Below are positions 11,417 through 22,900 of a stretch of DNA of 64,000 nucleotides, one piece after another. How positions within the stretch are numbered: the first letter of the stretch is position 1; each line of letters starts with the position of its first letter. Both the position numbers and the translations under genes were made by a program. Under the pieces are notes generated by a model that worked only from the letters and a program-made list of their open reading frames with translations, ran no database searches and was not told the origin of the DNA. Source of the DNA: Albugo candida (taxonomy: Eukaryota > Oomycota > Peronosporomycetes > Albuginales > Albuginaceae); assembly GCA_905220665.1 (NCBI GenBank), contig CAJNAR010000150.1:496001-560000 (forward strand), in the 5' to 3' direction.

Positions 11417-13051
11417 AAGATCTAATTTCGTAGCTGTGTATTATCCTCGTGAAATATCTTTGATTACCTCGAAAACGCGTAGGACTATAGCGCAAAGATA
11501 GAAAGATCTAAATGCACACTACTTTTTCATCTTTACCGACCGATAAAGTCGGCGTTTTCGATAAAGATTAGCTGAATTTATCAGTCATAAGTATCAAAAA
11601 TACATTGTGCTGTATCTCTCAACCTGTTCACCTATTTGCAGCTAAACCCACCTTCCTTGAATTCGCAGAGAAGGAAATCTAAAACTTTGCCTTTCTGATT
11701 AGCTTGACGAATAAATCGTGCTGTCAAGTTGTGCGAGTAATATAAGCTTAGCAATCTTTTTATAATATGATAGATTTGCATTCTGGGAGCAAGATGCCGA
11801 TTTACGTCATCTATTTGTGCATTACTCAGTGAGACAGCGTGTTTTCAAGATAGTCGGATACTTGGAAACGATGCTCGACAAGAATTCCATACTTGCTACA
11901 GTCTAGCCCGTTTAGAGGAAGTTTTATCTTAGAGTATGTGGAGCTCTACAGATATGTCTGTAAACAGCTGCGGCTGCCAGCATCTAATTAGCCCAAATCA
12001 ACGAGTTCTGGACTATGCTTATGTAAAGGTGTCGTCTCACCGGATTCATCATATGATGGAATTACATAAAGAACCTATATTATGGTAGACATCCATTCAA
12101 ACTCTGGCACCGAGGCGTTTTATATCACACTGGTTGCTTCATCAAACAACCGAGTCATTTGATATGACTATGACAGGAGATATTGTATCAATTAATATTC
12201 ACCTCTACTAGCAGCAGCAACTTTTTCAACTTATTTCGCTTTTGTCGGAATGGTAGCTCGAAAGAACAATGCAGGTACAGAACGTGGTTTGGATTAATGC
12301 CAGAAAACACCAGCAGTTTTTTAATGCAGGCGGGAGGAGACGAGTGCTGTCGATAGAGGAAATTTAGAAACATGCTCTGTAACTCAAAAATCGCAATATG
12401 TTGTCAATTCAAGCGTTTATGATTCGATATTTTCAGATACACAAGAATAAGTTAAAACGAGCGACTTTGTATACATGGCGCTCTCAGTACATAGAATCTC
12501 TACCAGATGGATCCGATGGATAATGACAATGCGTGCTCTAACTGCGCTACTCAATTAATCAAGAGTTTGTAAAGCTGTGCGCTGTTCGAAAGCAATAGAA
12601 GAATGACGATGCTGCATAGATTAAGCAGGATCGAAGTCTACCTACTCTCATTCTTGATGCATTGCGCACCCTATTTGATTTAACATTTATTATGACCTCC
12701 ATGCCGTCCACCGTGTTAAGAATTGCATGGCACGATATCACTTGGGCGCAGAGCTAAGCTTCCTAGGTGATACACCTACAACTCCAATGCGCAATTTCGC
12801 AGAATGCTGAGAAGGGCCTAATTCACGCAAGCCATCGTAGCTTCCCTTAAGCGAACAGCGCATCACATATTCATGTTCATTCGGACATATGAGGGTCCTT
12901 TAAAATGATATTATACGGTAGAAAGATTATCTTCCATTTAGCAAGCCATTTTCAGTTGAGCAGGAAACACATACAAAAGCTCATTTTTTGTATGAAGACT
13001 GATTTATGCGATACTTCGCTCGGTTGTGATGTTACTGGCAAGCTGACCATT

Positions 13052-16000
13052 TCAATGCAGTAATTCGGATGCAACACTGCCGAGCGCTTCGACACACTGA
13101 ACGGTTGGAAAGTAATGCACCTTATCGACTTTCATCTCCGCATAGCGAAGATCACCCGATGTGATTTTGTATATCTCCGATATGTGCCTCAGCGTCCTAT
13201 CAGTGTTTTGTGTGCCATAATGATTACTTTTGTGGATTTCAAACGCGACTTCGAAAACGTTGCTTTGCTTTCTTTCTGTGTCATCGTTTATAACCGTATG
13301 AGAGAAGTTTCTTGATCGTAGAATTCGACGATAGATGATTTTTTCCGCTACCATTTCATCAAGTAACACCCGAAGATTTTGGAGGCTTACAATCTTTCGC
13401 ATTGTGCGATGTAGCATGCGATCCGTTAGACCTGGGTTTGACAGCAGTGAATTACATATTCGCCGCTTCAACATGAGTGCTGTATCAACGTTGGTGTTTC
13501 CATCCAAAAGAAGCCATGGTTGTGACAAACAAAACGTGTTCTTCCATTTCAGATCCAAGTTTTGATGATCAAATTTTTTTTCTTGCGGTATGAGCCATAT
13601 AGCTGCATGTTCCGCCAGTACATAACGAGATCCCTCATATGCACTCACATACCATACCATTTTCCGTGTGACTAATGTGTCGAGTACTCTTTGCAAACAG
13701 TCAATACCATCGATGCCATACTTTTCGAGAAACTTTTTTGAAACTTCAATTCTCAGTGAGTGCTGTAATTCGATATAAGATAATCCTTCTTCTTTCGACC
13801 GATCCAATTGTTGCAAAATCCACGATTCGATATCTCTATGAATGGGCAGTGTAATTCCTATCGGTTCACAAGGTCGTGCTGAGTCTTGATGGGTAGAGAA
13901 TGCTTGCATCTGGGCTGTAGTCTCATCGACACAACTATCATCCGATAGAAATCGAGACGTGACACACCAGCTGTCCTGTAAAAAGTAATCAGATGATGCA
14001 ATATTGAAATATTGTGATAAATGAGCTTCGAATCCTCTGACTTTTGTTCCCATATCATTTTGAGACAAAGGCTCGATGAAAAATATACTGAAATGCGATA
14101 AACCCATTGCCATGTACGAAAGCTCGATGGCCATGTGGCTGTCCACCAAATTAGGCACTAATTCGTGCTCTTCAAGACACGATACATAATTCTGAGCCGA
14201 AGAAATGCCATTTCTTTTTAACTCACATCCATCCACACCGGAGAGCAATTGGTTTCCTGCTTCAAAAGAGTTTTCTTTCTGAAAATTCGCATACTCAGTT
14301 GCTCCAAGAAAGAATTGTAGCGGATAACACGATGAACAATGTTTCTTATTGAAAAACCTGATGCGAAAAGTGAAATTGCGTTGATGTTCGTACGTTTGAT
14401 CTTTCCTAGTTTTGGGTACCCTGATCACTCCAGCAAGCCATAAGTAACGCCAAACAAGTTGTGCTTCATCATCTTTCCAATTTGAAAGCAACATAGCAGC
14501 TAGGCTGGGCTCGTAGCTAGCCTCGTCGTGAAAAACGATCTGTAAAGCTCTGGAATGAAGTGCTGCTAGTCGCGGTTGTTGAATTATCTCCAGCTCTTCG
14601 TAAAAAATCTCGTTGGGATTCTTGAGTGCAGTGACGGATTTTTTTACGTTTTCGTATTGTGCCTTATTGTTGGGAATCTCCATCAGCTCCTTTACACGCC
14701 GCTTACAAAGCAATTTTGGTTTTTCCAGCAATTGACCGATTGAATGCCATCCTAAAAGTGATCGCTTTAGCCTTGTATTACGAAACGCTGTTGGTTCATC
14801 TTGAGCTTGTAATGCCACAGGGACGTCTATAAACCACTGATACGAAGCTCTTTCAATATAAAGCTCAAGAAGCTTTGCATCTAACTCAGGCTTCCAAAGC
14901 TCGATACTCTGACAATGAGGGCGATATGGCATTCGTGAAAACCCTTCTTCATTTTGTTCCACGCAAATACCATTCCCCTTTTGTCTAGTAGTTTTATTTT
15001 CCTTCTTTTCATTTGTTACGAGCTGAGAGACGTATTCCACATACGACAGACCAAGTCTCTTGTCTTTTCGAAACAAATTGACCTCTGTCGCGTTTTTTAA
15101 AGCTTCTTTCTTCAGTTTTCCGATATATTTTGCATTCGAGTGTCGTTTCTTGTATAGCGCTTCAGTACCCTGTGCTGTGTCAGATCGGTCGGTCATATCA
15201 GCAGATTGTTCGAAGCTAGCACTCAGCGTGGATGAAGCATCTGCTATCTGTGTTTTAACATTCTTTTGTGCATACTTCAAACCAGATGGTGTCCAAGATA
15301 TTTTGCTATGTATGAGAGCCGTTGTCAGCGCCGCAGAACGAAGTACCTCATCCGTCTTATCAACAATCTGTTTTTCCAAACAATTAGAGTGCCCCCCTTT
15401 CAAAGAAAGCACCTCCAAGGACTTCCAGTACTTTTCAGCATCGTCGTAAGTCTTTAGGGTGTGATGTAGAGGTTCACGTCCTGGAATGCTTGTATAAACA
15501 TCCACGCTTTCATGTGGTCGTGATGAGAGTATTGTATCGCCAGACTGTAAGGTGATTCGAAGACATTGCCGTATTCGGAAGAATCCACCTGAAAGTGTTG
15601 CTAAAGCGACTTGGGATATTGCTTCATCGAATTGATCGGAATCGCTCTGTAAAGCTAAAAGATAGTCGCTTGGAGAACCTTTTACTTGTTCAACCAGATT
15701 CAATTCCTCCAGTACGACCAATAGTTTATATAGTCGATCAATTTCTCCATTTCGAATCTTTTGAGCAGCTGTATGATCTAGTTTATCCCAAGAATCATCA
15801 GAGGAAATAAGTGATCGCACTTGAGTCTCTTCTTGATCTGTTAGCAAGTTGCTGACTCCTAACAACATGATAAACTCCTTCAAGGATAAAGTATCGAGTA
15901 CGTTCTGAGGCGAGTAGAGTTGTTCTGCATGAAAATCTGACTTTGTTATCGTTTCTGCTATCTGTTCACCTGCACATGTGGCCTTGTCGATCTTTGTTGC

Positions 16001-18454
16001 TGTGATCTCAGTATTCTTCAATTGATCGCTATCGTTGTCAACAGCGTGACTATCTCTTGGCAAAGCCGAGTATTTAGAACCGCTGTGTCTAAGTTGAGGC
16101 ATTTTTTTCCACATCAGCAAGTGAAGTGCTCGACAGCGGTACATGATTCCATGATACTGACCCAACCGACGGCTTTGCTTCCTCAATCGATTGTGTGCTT
16201 TTCTCACGGTCTTGTGGTGGCACGATAGGAAGTTGATTACTTGAACATTTTCGTTTTCTTTGCGAATAGGCAGATGAAAAGACCGAATGGTTTTTCTGTT
16301 TTTTGATAAAACAATAAAGTTTTTATGTTCTTTGTGAACACTCCCGTCTCGAAGTCTAGTTCGTCGTTCTTCTTTGAGCATACGTAAGAATTCCTCAATG
16401 CGATCTGTGTCGTTTTCAACTTCGCGAACACCAATACATTTCTTGATTGTTGGTGCTTTCGTATGTGCATTCCCCATCCGTGCCGGAACTACAACCGATA
16501 TAGCTTTGAATTCCTCCATGTTTAGTAATTCATTTATAATTTTTCGTACGGAGCGTGTTGCTATAGTAGACAACTCCTGGGAGCATTCCGCTGCCATGTT
16601 CTTGCCTGATAGACGGCGTTCCCAATCAATCAGTCGATTTCGAAGCTGCGAATTGGAAATGATAAGCTCTTTTCTGACTAAATCAATGGCAAACTGTCGA
16701 CGCTTCTCTCTTATACAAGGTATTTTGACAGTGTGGCTAAGAGCTTCTTTTATACTTGCCGGTTGACATGTACTTCTGACACTTGGTGCAATCTTCCGGG
16801 TTTCGACATTGGAAGCTGGAGCTTCTAAAGTTACTTCTCTTGCGTGAAGGATCGCCTGTGCATGATGTGCCAAAGTAACTGTCGTTTCATCAAAAGATGG
16901 TGGCTGCTTTGGTGTGTCTTTCTTCAATGCGCCAACATCAGAACTAGTGTGCTCTTCTTGGGAAGGGACAAACATTCGATACATGGTATTCTTCCCCACT
17001 AATACGCGCTCGACATCAATGTTGTACTGAGCTATAAGGCCTTGCGCAAGTTTGTACGGAAGGCGAAAAGTAGGAACCCCAAGTACATCTCGTATTTCCG
17101 GAATAGTAGCACCGCGTTTCTTCTTTCTCTTGATACAATTGTATATCTGTTCTACCACACCAATCTCAACAACTGCACCCTTGCATGTATCTTGCCCTGC
17201 ATTTAAATCCGAATCTTCAATGGCTGAATCATGACGAAGTCGAAGACACCAAAGCTTTCTCCCGTTGCTTGCAGTTTTGACTGCATGACTAGATGCATTA
17301 CATCTGGCCATAAATATCTCCAAAGGAAATTCCGGATCGATGTATGCTTCATGCAGTAGATAATTTCGTAATTTTTCTTGGGTTCCTTTCGATATGCCAA
17401 GTTCTCGAGCGATATCCGCAAGAACGCACGTTTTTTGCCGTCGGAGTCGTAACACCTTCGCCATGACCATGCAAATCAATTCTCTAGGATAGCTCTCTTT
17501 CTCCATGGTCCCCTTTACATTGCCTATATCAGCCATGCACTTTGGTGCAAATCGCTTCAGATGCAGCATATTGAATCTTCGGCCTTTGACGGACACGATG
17601 TTCTTCACAATCAGTTTGGCGCCAGTCAGTACATCCAATAGATAATGAAACTTTCGAGCGTCTCCTCCAAATGCTTTATATTTACTCAACTCTGCTGCGC
17701 TTTCCCCTCGCTCGCGTGCCCTTCCCAGAAGTTCCAACAAATCAAATAAAACCGAGCAAGGACTGACCACAAATGGGTCCATGACACCCAAATGGCGTAG
17801 TCTCACTTCCTCACAAGCAATGATCCAAACACTTTTTTCTATTGCCGTATACTGTGACCGGATTGCCTCATCGTATTGCATTTGAGCCAAGCTCTCCGCC
17901 TTTTGTGCTATGAGATCGCCTCCGCTTATTTTTGCATCCACTACTTCTATGCGTCTACTGTGCTCGGAATCTTCTTGCGTCACTATATTCTCGTCCATCC
18001 GTATCTTTTTCCCTGCTTTGAGCGCATTGAATGGCTCTGTGCGCTTCTGAGGAGAGCGCTTTTGCTTGCTTCCATGAGCTGCAGAATATGGGCCACGTAT
18101 CGGGGAAGTCTGATGCTCTACAGGAATCAAAGTCGTTGTCCACGTTCGTTTCCTTTTCAAAGTGCGCGGGGAAGAACACAATGGCGCGTTAGTTGAAGTT
18201 GCATTTGGAGTATCTTCATTTCGATTGGACAATATCGTGCGATGAAAACTTAGATGCGAAGTTAATTTACGTAAAATGCTCCAAGTATGCTCTCTGAATG
18301 GAAGATCGTGTTGCGGATCGAGTCGATTGTATAATTCGGAAACAGCTATACCCGACCTACCTTCAAGTGCAATTTCCTCGATGCAACCTGCTATGAATTC
18401 AGGAATAGCTCGTCTTTTTATGGACGTGTCGAGAGTTGCGCTGTTGCAGTGCAT
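13052..18454 (-). CDS. TFIIIC largest subunit, B-block binding (GTF3C1-like)
   Basis: Single exon, 1800 aa. The N-terminus (IPEFIAGCIEEIALEGRSGI, residues about 16-35) and the following SELYNRL resemble the first winged helix of plant TFIIIC220. At about residues 205-305 a second block reads ELLGRARERGESAAELSKY then GGDARKFHYLLDVLTGAKLI. It has the pattern of the B-block TFIIIC domain: a winged helix followed by a region that reads the tRNA B box. The rest is a long series of helical and winged-helix-like segments without obvious motifs. TFIIIC recruits RNA polymerase III to tRNA and other genes in the nucleus. An intronless 5.4-kb gene contrasts with the intron-rich small genes around it. 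Size and architecture support the call more than residue identity. Confidence 0.8.
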   Translation of the reverse strand: MHCNSATLDTSIKRRAIPEFIAGCIEEIALEGRSGIAVSELYNRLDPQHDLPFREHTWSILRKLTSHLSFHRTILSNRNEDTPNATSTNAPLCSSPRTLKRKRTWTTTLIPVEHQTSPIRGPYSAAHGSKQKRSPQKRTEPFNALKAGKKIRMDENIVTQEDSEHSRRIEVVDAKISGGDLIAQKAESLAQMQYDEAIRSQYTAIEKSVWIIACEEVRLRHLGVMDPFVVSPCSVLFDLLELLGRARERGESAAELSKYKAFGGDARKFHYLLDVLTGAKLIVKNIVSVKGRRFNMLHLKRFAPKCMADIGNVKGTMEKESYPRELICMVMAKVLRLRRQKTCVLADIARELGISKGTQEKLRNYLLHEAYIDPEFPLEIFMARCNASSHAVKTASNGRKLWCLRLRHDSAIEDSDLNAGQDTCKGAVVEIGVVEQIYNCIKRKKKRGATIPEIRDVLGVPTFRLPYKLAQGLIAQYNIDVERVLVGKNTMYRMFVPSQEEHTSSDVGALKKDTPKQPPSFDETTVTLAHHAQAILHAREVTLEAPASNVETRKIAPSVRSTCQPASIKEALSHTVKIPCIREKRRQFAIDLVRKELIISNSQLRNRLIDWERRLSGKNMAAECSQELSTIATRSVRKIINELLNMEEFKAISVVVPARMGNAHTKAPTIKKCIGVREVENDTDRIEEFLRMLKEERRTRLRDGSVHKEHKNFIVLSKNRKTIRSFHLPIRKENENVQVINFLSCHHKTVRKAHNRLRKQSRRLGQYHGIMYRCRALHLLMWKKMPQLRHSGSKYSALPRDSHAVDNDSDQLKNTEITATKIDKATCAGEQIAETITKSDFHAEQLYSPQNVLDTLSLKEFIMLLGVSNLLTDQEETQVRSLISSDDSWDKLDHTAAQKIRNGEIDRLYKLLVVLEELNLVEQVKGSPSDYLLALQSDSDQFDEAISQVALATLSGGFFRIRQCLRITLQSGDTILSSRPHESVDVYTSIPGREPLHHTLKTYDDAEKYWKSLEVLSLKGGHSNCLEKQIVDKTDEVLRSAALTTALIHSKISWTPSGLKYAQKNVKTQIADASSTLSASFEQSADMTDRSDTAQGTEALYKKRHSNAKYIGKLKKEALKNATEVNLFRKDKRLGLSYVEYVSQLVTNEKKENKTTRQKGNGICVEQNEEGFSRMPYRPHCQSIELWKPELDAKLLELYIERASYQWFIDVPVALQAQDEPTAFRNTRLKRSLLGWHSIGQLLEKPKLLCKRRVKELMEIPNNKAQYENVKKSVTALKNPNEIFYEELEIIQQPRLAALHSRALQIVFHDEASYEPSLAAMLLSNWKDDEAQLVWRYLWLAGVIRVPKTRKDQTYEHQRNFTFRIRFFNKKHCSSCYPLQFFLGATEYANFQKENSFEAGNQLLSGVDGCELKRNGISSAQNYVSCLEEHELVPNLVDSHMAIELSYMAMGLSHFSIFFIEPLSQNDMGTKVRGFEAHLSQYFNIASSDYFLQDSWCVTSRFLSDDSCVDETTAQMQAFSTHQDSARPCEPIGITLPIHRDIESWILQQLDRSKEEGLSYIELQHSLRIEVSKKFLEKYGIDGIDCLQRVLDTLVTRKMVWYVSAYEGSRYVLAEHAAIWLIPQEKKFDHQNLDLKWKNTFCLSQPWLLLDGNTNVDTALMLKRRICNSLLSNPGLTDRMLHRTMRKIVSLQNLRVLLDEMVAEKIIYRRILRSRNFSHTVINDDTERKQSNVFEVAFEIHKSNHYGTQNTDRTLRHISEIYKITSGDLRYAEMKVDKVHYFPTVQCVEALGSVASELLH

Positions 18455-18880
18455 TTATAGGAATTTCTGATCCAATCGTTGATGTTGTGCGAGGAAACGA
18501 GCAATTGTCTTGCAAGATTTTAGCCAATCAGATTATTTAGGACATGCATCAGGAATTGACATATTGGATGAAGGATTGAGGTACGAGTACATGACAGCTT
18601 TGTATGATGTTCTTGCCCGCGAAAGACTTTAATACGTATCGAGTAGAAAATGCTTCATCGAACTTTCCCATACATATGTTTTCATGCGAAATGAAACAGA
18701 GAAAACAGAGAATTGCTGCATTGTCTGGACCGTCTCAAGCAACCAAGAAGGAAAGCATGTGATCGCAGTCAAAAGAATTACAAGTGAGAATCGTTCGCTT
18801 GGTCTGTCAATTTGCTCTATGTTGAGTTGCACATTACGAAAAACCACATTCGTCCACATTAAATTAGTTTGCGATCGGAA
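18455..18880. promoter_or_regulatory. Divergent promoter region, TFIIIC / NECAP
   Basis: A 426-bp region between divergent starts, containing a CCAAT box at 18534-18538. No other element stands out. A TTG-initiated extension of NECAP into this region was rejected because ATG at 18881 is in frame and near the conserved domain. Confidence 0.35.
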
Positions 18881-19627
18881 ATGAGTGCTACTGACTCGGA
18901 AATCGCCATCGAACAGATAACATTCACGGACCGGAGTGTCTGGTTCTATCAAATTGTCCCCAAGTACATCTCTACACTTGAACCACGTGCAGATCAATGG
19001 GATATAGAGCATCCTTTCATGACGGGCTCAATTGAGGTGATACAACGAGGCGATGATTGTGTCATTCGTCTATACGAACCTCTCAAAGACACCACTGATA
19101 AAGTACTATTTGCTGAATGCCCAGTACGGATCACTGCTGATTGCTCGCTGGATGTGTACGTACAAGATTGCGTCGATTCCTCACGTTACTTCATGATTCG
19201 AGTGGAAGATCGTGCGACCAAAAAAAGAGTGTTTGTTGGAATCGGATTTCCCGAACGAACAAGTGCTTTTAATTTCAAAGCTGCTCTACAAGATTATGTC
19301 AAATATCAACGACGTCAGATGACGATCGCAGCTGCTGCAATGTCACTCAGTAAGATCGATGCGGACACCCAAAATGCGTCAGCTGTATCACAAAAATTTG
19401 ATTACAAGCTTCCACAAGGAGCGAAAATACATATCAAATTGAAAACTAATATAGTAAACCAAAGAAACGATACAGAGGAAAAACGAAATACAGTGGAGAC
19501 AACCTCAAGCGAAAAAGATAACAACACATTTGCGTCACTGAAAAGCTTTGCCATTCCACCACCGCCGAGTACCTCCACTTTAGAAGCAGCACAAGATGAT
19601 GAATGGGGGCAATTTACCGCTGCCTGA
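18881..19627 (+). CDS. NECAP-family endocytic adaptor
   Basis: Single exon, 248 aa. Residues 10-150 match the NECAP PH-like (DUF1681) domain: VWFYQIVPKY, ADQWDIEHPFMTGSIEVI, DSSRYFMIRVEDR and VFVGIGFPERTSAFNFKAAL, where animals have SSRYFVIRIQDG and IGIGFtdRgdAFdF. The linker is Ser/Lys-rich. The protein ends DDEWGQFTAA. WGQF fits the WxxF signature with which NECAPs bind the AP-2 alpha-ear. NECAP regulates AP-2 recruitment and clathrin coat assembly at the plasma membrane. ATG at 18881 is preferred over an upstream TTG. Confidence in the family is high; the tail-motif function is inferred from animal proteins. Confidence 0.93.
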   Translation: MSATDSEIAIEQITFTDRSVWFYQIVPKYISTLEPRADQWDIEHPFMTGSIEVIQRGDDCVIRLYEPLKDTTDKVLFAECPVRITADCSLDVYVQDCVDSSRYFMIRVEDRATKKRVFVGIGFPERTSAFNFKAALQDYVKYQRRQMTIAAAAMSLSKIDADTQNASAVSQKFDYKLPQGAKIHIKLKTNIVNQRNDTEEKRNTVETTSSEKDNNTFASLKSFAIPPPPSTSTLEAAQDDEWGQFTAA

Positions 19628-19979
19628 TTATTTCAAAAACAGTAAGATGAAGAAAATTCCATATCGTGTAATTATTCTGTAAATGCTTTGCTGGTTATCT
19701 CTGACGATTGGAGCTCCGCTTATGCTTTGTTCATACTGCTGCTTCATCGTAAAATGCAAAGAGAGACAAATAAAAAATCTTTTTGTTTTATACTTTATCT
19801 CGCAGAGACAGCATTCAGCTATTGATGCGTGCTCATTCAACATGCGCTGTCGCGATGACAGCGACCGGATTTATTCCCATTGACGTTCCGCACTTAACTT
19901 ATGTTCGGATATGTGTCTCTTCATTTCGATTGGCTGAAACAAATCGCTTCCAAAACGATCGAATTTTGGTACTAAAGGA
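19628..19979. other. Intergenic region, NECAP to HECT ligase
   Basis: Nothing gene-like is seen in these 352 bp. It must contain the NECAP terminator and the HECT-ligase promoter. CGATTGGCTG (CCAAT on the reverse strand) lies about 50 bp before the HECT start. Confidence 0.4.
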
Positions 19980-22900
19980 ATGTCGAACTCTAAGGATCCA
20001 TTCTCACGACATACAGCAGAGATGCGCTCACAATCCGATATGCAAGCAGAAGCATCTTGGGATTGTGGCACGTGCACATTCCAAAACGAATCCAATCTCC
20101 AGTACTGTGAAATGTGCACGACGCCGCGGCCAAGAGAACCAACTGCTAGTCGTATCGAAAATGAGTCGACAATATCCGCTAGAAAAGCTCAAAAAAGAAA
20201 AAGAAAACCGCGTAAAAGCATCTGTACATTATGTTCGTGTGTGATAACTTCCCCATCCAGCGCAAATGTTTGCTCGTCATGCGGGAAGGACGGAGACTCA
20301 TTCGAAGGAGACGATGAGGAGCTAGAAGATGGTAATGGAGACGACGAAAAAGAAGAGGATCAACATGGAGAAGTTTGGATGAGCGAAAGTGATGATAGCT
20401 CTATCACGGAAGAAGTTTTCGTAACAGATTCTGATTTGATACCACAGAAAAGAACTAATTCGCGTCAAAATTCATATGGAATTTCGAGTGACTTACTTGA
20501 GAAGACGATGGAAGAAGGCAATGAAGACAAGTTGGCTTCTTATCTGCAGACTTTAACACATACGCTGGCAATTTTAGAAGCCTCTCATGATTCTTCGTGG
20601 CGTGATAACCTGCTAATAGGATCTGGGAACATCATGGAATCAGGATTTGGGTCAATTCTGTTTAGAAAACATCGAGATTCAGCTCTTCTCACAATTTTGC
20701 TCGATATTTATCAAAAATATCGTATCAAACGGCTCGATGCCTGCCACTACAAAGCGAAAGGCACCAAAGCGTCAAATGATGCCGTGGAAGCAACACTGCA
20801 GCTGCAAGCCATTCAATCTGTCAACTACCTGCTCAAGATAGAGTTCACATCCATCGATCGAGACATTCTCCTCCGAGTCTCAAAAAGCTACCTGGAGTAT
20901 CTCATATCCATGAAGCTGCAGTTCCACAACGACAATGGTATATATCGACAGGAAATGTCTCTTGTGGAAGAAATGATCACAGGACTTGGTTGGATGTCAC
21001 ACGTTGACGAGCGCGTCGTTGAATGGATTACATCCACACCATTGGAACCAGATTATGACTCTGCTTTGTGTGCACTTTTGGACATTCTTGGAAAAATGCT
21101 CAACTCGACCAAATTCCATGTCAATGTGTTGGGAACAACTCTGAGCATAGTCCAGAAATGCGTTTTCAAATTGCAATGGAAGGACGAATCCCTTGAAGTC
21201 AAAGAAACCACGAGTTTGTCGAAGACAAATCAGATCAATCTTATGACCGAAAAGCTGGCTAGAAAAGTGATCACGATTCTGGAAACTTGTCTAGCTCCCG
21301 GCAATAGCACGATCCATATCCGGGCCGTCAAGTGCTTTCTCTGCCTGCTGTATCGTATCCCGAAAGATCTTCCTGCAATCTTCACGTCGCTCGTGTCGAC
21401 GATAATGCTCAAGTCGTACGTCAATCGAGCTGTCGATCTGCGTTCCAGCGAGAATTGCGACACCAAACATGCACTTCTTTCGCTATTGTATCATCTTTTT
21501 GACCATTGTGCCGACTTCATGGTCATTTTTGTTAAGAAGAAGCTGTATAAAAAATATTTCAAAGCGATGGAAAAGTTATTCGGATCATCAACGACCACAC
21601 AACAACTCACTTCAGCAGACAAAGTCGTCGCAATGGCATCGAATGTGAATGACAGCACCCGACCCACAGATGCATTGAAATCGGCAATGCTTAAGATCCT
21701 CCGTTTACTTCTTCAAACAATCTGTGAAGACAAAGAAAAAGCGCATGGCGTGTATCACGCGTGGCATTCGCTTTTGATGGAATGTATCCGTTCTGATTTA
21801 CTGATTGGTGTTCGCGCACTGCTTGGAGAAGGTTGTGAATTATCGTTTACCGACCAAAAATCGCCATCGCCATTGTGTGTCGCTGTAGAACACGCTTCCA
21901 TGGATCTCGTGCGCTTTCTAATCGGTCAAGGAGCTGATGTGCGTGCATGCTCTTCTTCCGGAACACCACTGCATATCGCTGTGCGACTTGGTCGATGCGA
22001 TGTGATGGCATTCCTGTTGGAATGTGGCACCGATATACACGCTAAAGACCACAATGGCGTTTCTGTGGTCGATGAGCTCAAACACAAGTCTTCACCTGTA
22101 CAATTCTACGTGGAATCGATTCTGGCACAGGATACGTCGTGTCCTGCTGGCAACGATGAAGCGTGGTCTGGCAGATGGATGCAGCATCTTTTACAAAAAG
22201 TATCCGATAGCGACAGTGAGAGCTCAAGTGAATTGGAGGAGGAAGGCTACGAAGATGATTTAGACAGTGCAGAGGAGGACGCAAAGGATGGGCTTCTATA
22301 CATGGAAGAACTCGACAACATGGACAGTGATAGTGACGAAGAAGCTTCAGTTCAGTCCTTAGTTCCCATTGAGAAAAAGACAAAGCCGATCCAAGTGCTT
22401 GAGTCTGGTGAGCGCTTCCTACGACGTCTCATGGAGACATTTCTCAATATTCTGCAAAAAGACGTGATGCATTTGAGTAATGGAGTGGTGTCAACGCTCA
22501 CGCTTGTCTTGGAGAATCTTCCTTCAGCATTGGCTCAGCAAATCGGTGAATTCAAATCGGCATTACTCCTCGATACAGTTCATTGTCTCCTGCAGGACGC
22601 CATCCAAGCAATCAATCCGAATGGACCATCTTCTACACTCGAAAGGAGCAGCCTAGAACAGACGCGAATATGTCAGAAAATGCTTTGTGCATTACGCATC
22701 CTCGATACGATTCTCACAAAATCAGCCCTGTTTGTCAGCTACGGCGAACTCCACCGACGCGACTTATTCGACCAAGTGACCAGCTGCAAGACATTTTTCA
22801 ACAAGCACACACAATGTTCTTTGCCGATTTGCGATCGTATTCTCACTCGAATGCGTGGATTCGAACAGCGTTCGAGTGCTCGAACACACACACTTGACCA

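Larger units (their letters stand above)
9994..13051. other. 3-kb stretch with almost no recognisable gene
   Basis: Between the divergent PSP1 and TFIIIC genes' outer ends I find no conserved protein motif on either strand, no tRNA-like B box, no 5S or spliceosomal RNA signature and no obvious tandem repeat. Two small candidate frames are listed separately. The first few hundred bases next to 9993 presumably hold the PSP1 promoter. The rest could be decayed sequence, an unannotated non-coding RNA or fast-evolving small genes. Confidence 0.5.
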
